From: Hyphomicrobiales bacterium
GTDB lineage: Bacteria; Pseudomonadota; Alphaproteobacteria; Rhizobiales; Aestuariivirgaceae
DNA: 21,170 nucleotides
Assembly (NCBI GenBank): GCA_012032065.1
Contig: JAAURV010000015.1
Span: 1 to 21,170 of the forward strand
Direction of reading: 5' to 3'
Part shown: positions 1 through 6,194 of the stretch, one piece after another
Layout of the letters: every line of letters begins with the position of its first letter
How positions within the stretch are numbered: position 1 is the first letter of the stretch
The notes under the pieces: generated by a model
The model's database searches: none
Seen by the model: the letters and a program-made list of their open reading frames with translations, nothing else
What the model was told of the DNA's origin: nothing
Translations under genes and position numbers: made by a program

Positions 1-81
1 TGTAGCTTGCAAGTCAGCTGGCAGGGGCTCAGTCACTCCTGGTGTGCTCACAGACTCTGGCGGCCCCCCCGACAGGCGGCC

Positions 82-110
82 TTGCGGTTGCTATGTTTCT
101 TTGCTATAAT
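82..110 (+). promoter_or_regulatory. Sigma70-like promoter candidate
   Basis: TTGCGG at 82-87 and a perfect TATAAT at 105-110 are separated by 17 bases, the optimal spacing. A transcript would start near 117 and run through the direct repeat at 149-255. No obvious coding gene follows, so the product, if any, would be a non-coding RNA. The call is by consensus only. Confidence 0.4.
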
Positions 111-148
111 TGTTTGGGCTTGCTGGGGTCCTCGCAGCCATGCGCTTG

Positions 149-255
149 ATGCGTGTGTGGTGCACTTGGACGAGATTAAGTTGGTGCTTCTTTGACAGGG
201 TTCCTTGAAGGTATGCGTGTGTGCCGTACTTGGTCGAGGTTATGTTGGTGCTTCT
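149..255. repeat. Imperfect direct repeat, two 43-base units, period 64
   Basis: Units at 149-191 and 213-255 both begin ATGCGTGTGTG and end GTTGGTGCTTCT. I count about 37 identical bases out of 43. They are separated by a 21-base unrelated spacer. The repeat lies directly downstream of the promoter-like pair at 82-110. Its function is unknown. Confidence 0.7.
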
Positions 256-447
256 CTCGGTGTCTGCAGTCCGGGTGCTGACTGCGCAGACGTCCGCTAG
301 CAGCAGCGGCCAATGGTGTTCAGTGACGTGGTGTGATCGTAGCGCGGCTGCTTGTTTCTCCAAGGCTGGCGACTACTGTACTCGCTCCTTTTAGTGAACT
401 AGATTTTTAGCTTTCCTCGTTGCATTTCTCGGATTTGATTCGGTTAG

Positions 448-471
448 CGCAGGTGCGGATCGGCACCTGCG
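448..471. other. Perfect 9-bp hairpin
   Basis: CGCAGGTGC (448-456) and GCACCTGCG (463-471) form a perfect stem with a 6-base loop. No T-run follows on either strand, so a simple intrinsic terminator is not supported. The role is unknown. Confidence 0.45.
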
Positions 472-640
472 TGAGTTGTGAGGGTCGGGTGTTGACAATG
501 ATCGAGCGTCGGCGCAATGCCAAGCTGGCATCGTGCGGGCCTTTTGGATGCCCATACATGAGCCGTTGACCATTGGCTGCAAGCGTCAAGTTGCTGCCAA
601 ACTTTGTGTTGCTGTGCTCGAGCACGGGGATCGCCTCGGC

Positions 641-976
641 GTCGGCGCGAGCGTGCTGATGGCCGCGGCGGCAAAGCCCGCGCTGGGCGGCCAGCGGCTG
701 GCGATGCTGGATGAGTTCGCGCGCCTGATCGGTCTGGCGTTCCAGATCCAGGATGACATCCTGGACGTGGAAGGCGATCCGCAGACGCTGGGCAAGGCGA
801 CCGGTGCCGATCGCGCCAAGAACAAGCCGACCTATCCGCACGTGCTCGGCATGCAGGCCGCCAAACAGCGCTGCCGCGACCTGCACGCGCAGGCCGTGCG
901 TTCGCTCGATGATTTCGGCCCCGGCGCGGACCAGCTGCGCTGGCTGGCTGACTTCGTGGTGGAGCGCGACACCTGA
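641..976 (+). pseudogene. ispA: 3' part of farnesyl diphosphate synthase
   Basis: The last ~110 residues match the C-terminal half of IspA, the short-chain prenyl synthase that condenses IPP with DMAPP/GPP to FPP for isoprenoid synthesis. Visible landmarks are the ASVLMAAA helix, the second Asp-rich Mg-binding motif in FQIQDDILDVEGD, and the lysine/Pro-Tyr region KNKPTYPHVLG. The first Asp-rich motif (DDxxD) and roughly 180 N-terminal residues are absent. Upstream of about 645 the frame stays open but no longer resembles the family. The sequence style, with QDDILDVEGD and dxs next, is that of gammaproteobacteria such as Xanthomonadales, unlike the rest of the window. As it stands the gene cannot make an active enzyme. 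Confidence 0.85.
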
Positions 977-1027
977 ACACGCACGGCAGACAGGGGCCGG
1001 CGCGGTTTTTTCGGTAAACTGCCCGGC

Positions 1028-1128
1028 ATGGCCAAGCACCGCAAGCCGCCGGATCCGGTCACGCCCCGGGCGGCCACGCGTTATCCCCTCCTCGACCAGA
1101 TTCGCGCGCCCGCCGACCTGCGCAAGCT
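1028..1128 (+). pseudogene. dxs: 5' fragment of DXP synthase gene
   Basis: The first ~33 residues contain TRYPLLDQIRAPADLRKL, which fits the conserved Dxs N-terminus (TRYPxLxxIxxPxDLRxL). Dxs makes 1-deoxy-D-xylulose 5-phosphate from pyruvate and glyceraldehyde 3-phosphate. The position supports this: ispA-dxs is the standard gammaproteobacterial order, and the ATG lies 51 bases after the ispA stop. After about residue 33 the expected ELRxYLIESV...GGHFxxGLG block is missing and an unrelated antitoxin-like sequence continues in frame. Identification rests on a short match, but both sequence and synteny agree. Confidence 0.65.
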
Positions 1129-1264
1129 GGTGGATTGGCTGGCCGAGTATCGGGCCGATTTGTGGGACAAGCAGATCGAAGAGGATGCGAAGGCGGGCAA
1201 GCTGGACAAGCTGTTTGCCGAGGCAGAGGCCGAGATTGCCGCGGGCAAAGTGCGTCCGCTTTGA
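1028..1264 (+). CDS. Hybrid ORF ending in a RelE-system antitoxin tail
   Basis: This 78-residue ORF has a Dxs-like first third. From about residue 34 its tail (WDKQIEEDAKAGKLDKLF...AGKVRPL) resembles the C-terminus of small antitoxins that precede RelE/HigB-like toxins. Those antitoxins normally neutralise the toxin by binding it. The stop codon overlaps the toxin's likely TTG start in the tetranucleotide TTGA (1261-1264), as expected for a translationally coupled pair. The native antitoxin N-terminus appears to be replaced. Whether the hybrid is made, or is an assembly joint, cannot be told from sequence alone. The antitoxin assignment is family-level. Confidence 0.5.
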   Translation: MAKHRKPPDPVTPRAATRYPLLDQIRAPADLRKLVDWLAEYRADLWDKQIEEDAKAGKLDKLFAEAEAEIAAGKVRPL

Positions 1265-1529
1265 CGACGCCGCTCGAGCACCAGACCACGCATACATTTT
1301 GGAAACTATACGAAAAGCTGCCGGATGATGTCCGCAACTTAGCGGATCGGAACTATGAGCTGCTTTCTAACGACCCAAAGCACCCGTCACTTCATTTCAA
1401 GAACATTGGCGGCAACCGCTGGTCCGTTCGCATCGGCCTCCGTTTCCGCGCCCTTGCCCGTGAGGAAAACATGGTCTTCACGTGGATTTGGATAGTCCGC
1501 ATGAAGAATACGACAGATTGATTGATTAG
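1261..1529 (+). CDS. RelE/HigB-like toxin, frameshifted near its end
   Basis: From TTG 1261 the frame gives FWKLYEKLPDDVRNLADRNYELL, then HPSLHFKNIGG, RWSVRIGLRFRAL and FTWIWI. This is the usual order in RelE-superfamily toxins, which are ribosome-dependent or free mRNA endonucleases. The last expected block (IGxHxEYDRLI) is not in this frame: after ATA at 1492-1494 the -1 frame reads PHEEYDRLID and stops at TAG 1527-1529. Adding one G near 1495 restores a normal 89-residue protein. In the unshifted frame the protein would end at 1521 with VRMKNTTD. The frameshift may be a sequencing error or a self-protecting mutation in an unbalanced pair. Confidence 0.7.
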
Positions 1530-1684
1530 ACCGATGCCTTGCGCCGCGATGGTGAGACGACTGCCGCCGGCGAGGTAGGGCGCCATCCAGTCAAGCGAAG
1601 CCGAAGTCAATTGCGCCGGAGATCCGGCGTTGCTCCCATGGCCGATGCTGCCTATAGCGTCGGGAAAACTCGTTGAGGTCCGTC

Positions 1685-2982
1685 ATGTCTCTTTCCGCTG
1701 TCTTTGCCCGACTTGTAGCGCTGATTGGCGCGATCCTGATCGTCTGGCGGCGGATGACGACGCCTGAGGCCGCGCCGGCGTTTGGGCAATCGCCTTCCAT
1801 TCCGGCTCCGCGATCGCAAGGAAGCCTGCCCACGCTCAAGATGCCGACCGCGAGGGGTTGGGAGGCGGGGCGTGTTCCAAGCGCCTCGTCGGGGCTCAAG
1901 GTCAATGCGTTTGCCACGGGCCTTAAACATCCGCGCTGGATCGAGGTTCTGCCCAATGGCGATGTCGCGGTGGCGGAGGCGCTGTTCGTTGCAGGCGGCA
2001 TCAGCTCGATTTTTGACTATGCCATGCAGAGCACGATGCGCCGCGCCGCAGCTATTGGCGACAGTCCGAACCGGATCACGCTTTTGCGCGACGCGAACCG
2101 CGACGGCGTGGCGGAGTTGTGCGACACTTTCCTGGAAAATCTCAACCAGCCCTTCGGCATGGCGCTTCTCGGCAACACCTTCTACGTCGGCAACACCGAT
2201 GGCCTTCTCGCCTTCGATTACAAAATGGATGCAACGCGCCTCGAAGGCCCCGGGCGCAAGATCGCGAGTTTCAAGCCGGGCGGACACTGGACACGCAGCC
2301 TATTGCCAAGCCCGGACAAGAAACGTCTCTATGCGGGCGTCGGGTCGCTCTCCAATATTGCGGATCACGGTTTCGAAGCCGAGGAGGGACGCGCCGCCAT
2401 TCACGAAGTGGATCTCGCCACGGGGCACGCACGCGTTTTCGCGAGCGGGTTGCGCACCCTGTCGGGCTTGCATGGGAGCCCGCGACCTCCGTGCTCTGGA
2501 CAGTTGTCAACGAACGCGATGGCATCGGTGACGAGACGCCGCCCGACTATCTCACCAGCGTCAAGGACGGCGGCTTCTATGGCTGGCCCTATTGTTACTG
2601 GGGGCAAACCGTGGACGCGCGCGTACCGCAGGATGCCGCCATGGTGGCCCGCGCCATTCAGCCGGACTACGCGCTTGGCGGACACACGGCATCGCTTGGA
2701 CTCTGCTGGCTTCCGGCCGGCACGCTTCCCGGTTTTCAGGAAGGCATGGCCATTGGCCAGCATGGTTCGTGGAATCGCAGCACGCTTTCGGGTTACCGGG
2801 TGATTTTCGTGCCCTTCGCGAACGGCAAACCTTCCGGGCCGCCGCGCGACATTCTCTGGGGCTTCCTCTCGCCAGACGAAAAATACTCTTACGGCCGCCC
2901 TGTTGGCGTGACGCTGGCGCCTGGCGGCGGCATTCTCGTGGCCGACGACGTGGGTGACGTGATCTGGCGGGTGACAGGCTAG
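1685..2982 (+). CDS. PQQ-dependent sugar/L-sorbosone dehydrogenase-type protein, one frameshift
   Basis: This is a secreted beta-propeller of the soluble glucose/sorbosone dehydrogenase family, which oxidises sugars or similar substrates with PQQ in the periplasm. The ATG at 1685 follows a GAGG (1675-1678) and opens with a hydrophobic, signal-like segment. Family blocks follow in order: GLKHPRWIEVLPNGDVAVAE, ITLLRDANRDG, QPFGMAL, HWTRSLLPSPDKKRLYAGVGS, then NERDGIGDETPPDYL and GGFYGWPYCYWGQ, ending in GGILVADDVGDVIWRV. The frame breaks near 2456: CGC-ACC-CTG should read CGC-AAC-CCT (RNPVGLAWEP). One added A joins the halves into about 432 residues, normal for the family. The exact substrate cannot be deduced. 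It probably forms a unit with the two genes downstream. Confidence 0.85.
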
Positions 2983-3047
2983 GCAGCCAGCCGCCGCAAT
3001 GACACAATCGTGGTGTGACTTCATCCAACAACATGACGGAGGTTTTC

Positions 3048-3395
3048 ATGCACCGGACGATCTTCGCAGCTGTGGCATCTGCCGCGTTCGCCATCCCCGC
3101 CCTCGCCCATCATGGCTGGGGTTCTTACGATGCCACCAAACCCATGACGGTCACTGCCGTGATCGAGCAGGTGACGCTTGGCAATCCGCATGGCGATGTG
3201 ATGCTGACGCATCAAGGCGAGATGTGGCACGTCACTCTCGCGCCGCTCTCGCGGATGACCGCGCGGGGCGCCAATGCCGAGTTCGTAGTGCAGGGCAAGG
3301 AAGCGACGCTCTACGGGTTTCCCAAGCGCGACGGGACGAAAGAGATGCGGGCGGAGTGGATCGAGATCGGCGGCAAGCGCATTCAACTGCGCTGA
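3048..3395 (+). CDS. Secreted DUF6152-like protein
   Basis: This 115-residue protein has a clear Sec signal peptide (MHRTIFAAVASAAFAIPALA) followed by HHGWGSYD, the hallmark opening of the DUF6152 family. The remainder is a small beta-rich domain with the family pattern T(V)xAVIEQVTLGNPH. The start at 3048 is chosen because ACGGAGG lies 6-12 bases upstream; upstream in-frame starts lack a signal-peptide layout. The function is unknown. The two histidines at the mature N-terminus could bind a metal (inference). It sits 65 bases after the sugar dehydrogenase and 6 bases before the membrane protein, so the three are likely cotranscribed. Confidence 0.8.
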   Translation: MHRTIFAAVASAAFAIPALAHHGWGSYDATKPMTVTAVIEQVTLGNPHGDVMLTHQGEMWHVTLAPLSRMTARGANAEFVVQGKEATLYGFPKRDGTKEMRAEWIEIGGKRIQLR

Positions 3396-3401
3396 TCGGA
3401 C

Positions 3402-3854
3402 ATGGACGGCCTCTGGTTTGCGCTCGAACATTCGGCCTTTGGCGGCCATGTGCGCAACTCGACGTTCCTTTATCCCGCCGCCAACGTCATCCACGTGCTG
3501 GCAGTGCTGAGCTTCTTCGGCCTTGTGGCGACGATGGATTTGCGGCTGCTGCGTGTCATTGACGGAACGCCAGCGCGCGAGGTGATTGCGCGATTGCGAC
3601 CGCTGGCGCTGATCGCCTTTCTTGCTATCGCCGCCACGGGTTTCATTCTATTCACCGCCGAGGCGACGGCGATTTCCGGCAACATTGCATTTCAAGTCAA
3701 GGTCATGGCGATCGTGCTGGCACTGCTGAATGTTGCGCTCAATTCATGGGCCATGAAACAGCGTGGAGAGGCGACGGCGCGGCTCACGGCAGGTGTTTCC
3801 CTGGGCTCATGGCTCTTCATCGCTGCAATGGGGCGGACGATTGCTTACGTGTAG
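3402..3854 (+). CDS. DUF6644-like four-helix membrane protein
   Basis: This 150-residue protein has four predicted membrane segments, around residues 20-45, 65-90, 95-115 and 130-150. It begins with the FALEHSAFGGHVRNSTFLYPAANVIHVLAV block seen in DUF6644-type proteins, where histidines lie near or in the first helix. It follows the DUF6152-like gene by only 6 bases. The two domains often travel together, so I infer a joint envelope role, perhaps electron transfer through histidine-bound cofactors. That role is not shown by the sequence. Confidence 0.75.
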   Translation: MDGLWFALEHSAFGGHVRNSTFLYPAANVIHVLAVLSFFGLVATMDLRLLRVIDGTPAREVIARLRPLALIAFLAIAATGFILFTAEATAISGNIAFQVKVMAIVLALLNVALNSWAMKQRGEATARLTAGVSLGSWLFIAAMGRTIAYV

Positions 3855-3919
3855 TTTTGACCACCTTGCAGGCTGCCCGGCTCCCTCGTAAAATCCACCG
3901 AAACGACATGAGGCGACAC

Positions 3920-5041
3920 ATGCCGGCTTATGCCAATATTACCGCGGGCGATCCCGCGCCCTGGTTCGCGCAACGCGCGTTCTCGAACCCGCGCTTCAAT
4001 TTCGACACGCTGGGCGGGCGTTACGTGGTGTTGTGTTTCTTCGCCTCCGCCGCCGATCCGCACGGGCAGGCCGCGATCGCCGGCGCGAAAACCAGGCCCG
4101 ATCTCTTCGACGACCAGAAGGCCTGCTTCTTCGGCGTCAGCACCGATCCGCAGGACGAAGCGCAACAGCGGATCGCCGACAGCTATCCTGGTTACCGCTT
4201 CTTCCTCGATTACGACGGCGCCATCGGCAAGCTCTACGGCGCGCTGCCCAAAGATGCGGAAGGCGGGCAGGTCGCGGTCAGGCGCATCTGGGTGATCACC
4301 GACCCGACACTGCGTGTACTGAAGATCATTCCCTTCAGCCCGGACCGCGCCGACATTCAGGAGGCCCTGTCTTTCGTCAACAGCCTTCCGCCGCCCGCGC
4401 GCTACGCCGGCATGGACCTGCAGGCGCCCATCCTGGTGCTGCCCAATGTGTTCGAGCCGGAATTCTGCAAGAAGTTGATCGGGCTTTACGAAAAACATGG
4501 CGGCGCGGAATCAGGCTTCATGCGCGAGGTGAACGGCAAGACCGTGGAAGTGAAGGACCACGCCCACAAGCGCCGCAAGGACTACGAGATCGACGACGTC
4601 GAGGTGATCAAGGAAACCCAGGCGCGCTTCAAAAAGCGTGTGGGCCCGGAAATCCTGAAAGTGCATCAATTCACCGTGACGCGTATGGAGCGCTATATCG
4701 TGTGCTGCTACGCCGCCGAGGACGAGGCGCATTTCCGCGCGCATCGCGACAACACGACGAAAGGCACGGCACACCGGCGCTTCGCGGTGTCGGTCAATCT
4801 CAACGAGGATTTCGATGGCGGCGAAGTGAGCTTTCCCGAATACGGGCCGCGCCGCTTCAAGGCCCCCGCGGGCGGAGCCGTGGTGTTCTCCTGCTCGCTC
4901 CTGCATGCGGTCTCGACGGTGACGCGCGGCCGGCGCTTCGCCTTCCTGCCATTCCTCTACGACGATGCGGCGGCGAAAATCCGCGAGGCCAACAACCAGT
5001 TCCTGGGCGAGGGGGTAGGTGCCTACAAATCCGGCACGTGA
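3920..5041 (+). CDS. Peroxiredoxin-like domain fused to 2OG-Fe(II) oxygenase
   Basis: This is a 373-residue two-domain protein. Residues 1-155 are a thioredoxin-fold redoxin (GDPAPWF, YVVLCFF, FFGVSTDP, RIWVITDP). Residues 165-373 are a prolyl-4-hydroxylase/PiuC-type oxygenase. The Fe(II) ligands are H275 and D277 in HFRAHRDN and H329 in LLHAVS. R339 in RGRRFAF would bind 2-oxoglutarate. The redoxin half lacks the peroxidatic Cys: the usual PxxxTxxC stretch is ASAADPHGQ, and only C39 and C69 are present in the domain. It is therefore unlikely to be a classical peroxidase. The start at 3920 has GAGG at 3910-3913; ATG 3908 is the alternative. The substrate is unknown. It precedes the iron-uptake operon directly. 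Confidence 0.85.
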   Translation: MPAYANITAGDPAPWFAQRAFSNPRFNFDTLGGRYVVLCFFASAADPHGQAAIAGAKTRPDLFDDQKACFFGVSTDPQDEAQQRIADSYPGYRFFLDYDGAIGKLYGALPKDAEGGQVAVRRIWVITDPTLRVLKIIPFSPDRADIQEALSFVNSLPPPARYAGMDLQAPILVLPNVFEPEFCKKLIGLYEKHGGAESGFMREVNGKTVEVKDHAHKRRKDYEIDDVEVIKETQARFKKRVGPEILKVHQFTVTRMERYIVCCYAAEDEAHFRAHRDNTTKGTAHRRFAVSVNLNEDFDGGEVSFPEYGPRRFKAPAGGAVVFSCSLLHAVSTVTRGRRFAFLPFLYDDAAAKIREANNQFLGEGVGAYKSGT

Positions 5042-5042
5042 T

Positions 5043-5059
5043 TTTAGAACGATTCTAGT
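5043..5059. promoter_or_regulatory. Irr-type iron control element (ICE) candidate
   Basis: The sequence TTTAGAA-CGA-TTCTAGT matches the alphaproteobacterial Irr box consensus TTTAGAA-N3-TTCTAAA at 12 of 14 arm positions, with the left arm perfect. It lies just after the stop of the oxygenase gene and 97 bases before the fbpA start. Irr senses haem/iron status and represses or activates iron genes, so iron-dependent control of fbpAB is the natural reading. No Irr gene is in the window. Confidence 0.6.
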
Positions 5060-5121
5060 CTATTGAATTTACTGGAGAATTTCAGTTTCGTCTTGACTCG
5101 CTGCATCGCACCATTGTATCT

Positions 5122-5134
5122 GACTAAATTAGTC
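5122..5134. promoter_or_regulatory. Palindrome GACTAA-A-TTAGTC before fbpA
   Basis: Two perfect 6-base arms flank a single central base, 21 bases upstream of the fbpA start. A possible -35 (TTGACT, 5093-5098) precedes it, so the palindrome would cover or follow the -10 region, a classic repressor position. I cannot name the regulator. Confidence 0.35.
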
Positions 5135-5155
5135 GGATATGGAGAGGGAAGTAGT

Positions 5156-6184
5156 ATGAGAATGACGATACCGGCCGCTGCGGCCTTGATTGCAATGACA
5201 GCCGCCGCGCCGGCGCTTGCCGCCGACGGCCAAGTGAATGTCTACACCTATCGCGAGCCTGCGCTGATCGAACCCATCTTCGCGGAGTTCACGGAAGAGT
5301 CGGGCATCAAGGTCAATGTGATCTTCGCCAAGGATGGGCTCGAGCAGAAGATCCTCGCTGAAGGCCAAAACTCGCCCGCCGACATGCTGCTCACCACCGA
5401 CATCGCGCGCCTGCGGGAAGCCGCGGACATCGGCATCGCACAACCCGTTGCATCGGACATCCTCAAGCAGGCCATTCCGGAGCAACTCCGCGATCCCGGA
5501 GGCAACTGGTTCGCGCTCACCATGCGCGCGCGCGTGGTCTATGCCTCGAAGGAGCGCGTAAAGGACACGGCAATCACATACGAGGATCTCGCCGATCCGA
5601 AATGGAAAGGCAAAATCTGCATCCGCTCCGGCCAGCACATCTACAACAACGCGCTGTTCGCCGCTTATCTCGGCAAGCATGGCGAGGCCGAAACCGAAAC
5701 CTGGATTATAGGCATCAAAAACAATCTGGCGCAGAAGCCATCGGGCGGCGATCGGGACGTGGCAAAGGACATCGCTGCCGGCGTATGCGACATCGGCCTT
5801 GGCAACACTTATTACGTGGGGCTCATGAGCAACGGCAACGACGAGCAGAAGGGCTGGGCCGGCGCGATCAACGTGATCCTCCCCACTTTCAAGGATGGCG
5901 GCACGCATGTGAATGTCTCGGGCGCCGTCATCGCCAAGCACGCTCCCAACAAGGACAACGCGGTCAAGCTGCTCGAATGGCTCGCGGGCGACAAGGCTCA
6001 GCAGCTCTACGCCACCGCCAACTACGAGTATCCGGTGCGCGCCGGCATTGAGACCGCGCCAGTAGTCGCGGGCTTCGGCGAACTCAAGCCCGATGTCATG
6101 CCGATGGCGGAAATCGCGGAGAACAAGAAGAAAGCCGCCGAAATCGTCGACAGAGTTGCCTTCGACGAAGGCCCGGGCACCTGA
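5156..6184 (+). CDS. fbpA: Fe(III) ABC transporter, periplasmic binding protein
   Basis: This 342-residue ferric-binding protein of the FbpA/FutA/AfuA type captures Fe3+ in the periplasm and delivers it to the inner-membrane permease. Seen: a signal peptide (ALIAMTAAAPALA), then VNVYTYREPALIEPIF, FAEFTEESGIKVN, DMLLTTDIARL and the paired tyrosines Y219-Y220 in GNTYYVGLM that ligate iron in this family. The C-terminal GVCDIGLGNTYY and VSGAVIAKHAPN blocks fit well. ATG 5156 is chosen for the GGAGAGGGA at 5141-5149; the earlier in-frame TTG at 5063 would place sequence ahead of the signal peptide. It lies 10 bases before fbpB and sits behind the Irr-like box. Confidence 0.92.
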   Translation: MRMTIPAAAALIAMTAAAPALAADGQVNVYTYREPALIEPIFAEFTEESGIKVNVIFAKDGLEQKILAEGQNSPADMLLTTDIARLREAADIGIAQPVASDILKQAIPEQLRDPGGNWFALTMRARVVYASKERVKDTAITYEDLADPKWKGKICIRSGQHIYNNALFAAYLGKHGEAETETWIIGIKNNLAQKPSGGDRDVAKDIAAGVCDIGLGNTYYVGLMSNGNDEQKGWAGAINVILPTFKDGGTHVNVSGAVIAKHAPNKDNAVKLLEWLAGDKAQQLYATANYEYPVRAGIETAPVVAGFGELKPDVMPMAEIAENKKKAAEIVDRVAFDEGPGT

Positions 6185-6194
6185 GGTTCCGCGT

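Larger units (their letters stand above)
1..640. other. Unassigned sequence without a recognisable gene
   Basis: I recognise no protein family on either strand here. The longer open frames have no ribosome binding site and mix unrelated residues. Composition is less GC-rich than the rest and rich in GTGTG and TGCTTCT runs. It holds a promoter-like pair (82-110), a 64-base-period repeat (149-255) and a small hairpin (448-471). It ends where IspA similarity begins abruptly, near 641-650. The origin is unknown; it may come from a different replicon or be joined artificially. Confidence 0.5.

Noticed and set aside
979..1019. Intrinsic terminator after ispA (GCGCGG followed by TTTTTT)
   Set aside because: The T-run is good, but no stable stem precedes it. 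The run more likely belongs to the spacer ahead of dxs.
407..1297. Long minus-strand ORF over the ispA/dxs region
   Set aside because: It is antisense to clear IspA and Dxs similarity, has no ribosome site, and its sequence matches no family I know. It is a high-GC shadow.
1392..1610. Minus-strand start resembling an amino-acid ABC permease (SLDWMAPYLAGG)
   Set aside because: It opens with TTG without a ribosome site and soon becomes antisense to the toxin. The similarity is too short to support a gene fragment.
3746..3919. N-terminal extension of the oxygenase fusion
   Set aside because: It overlaps the DUF6644-like gene and lacks similarity. ATG 3920 has a ribosome site and a family-like opening.
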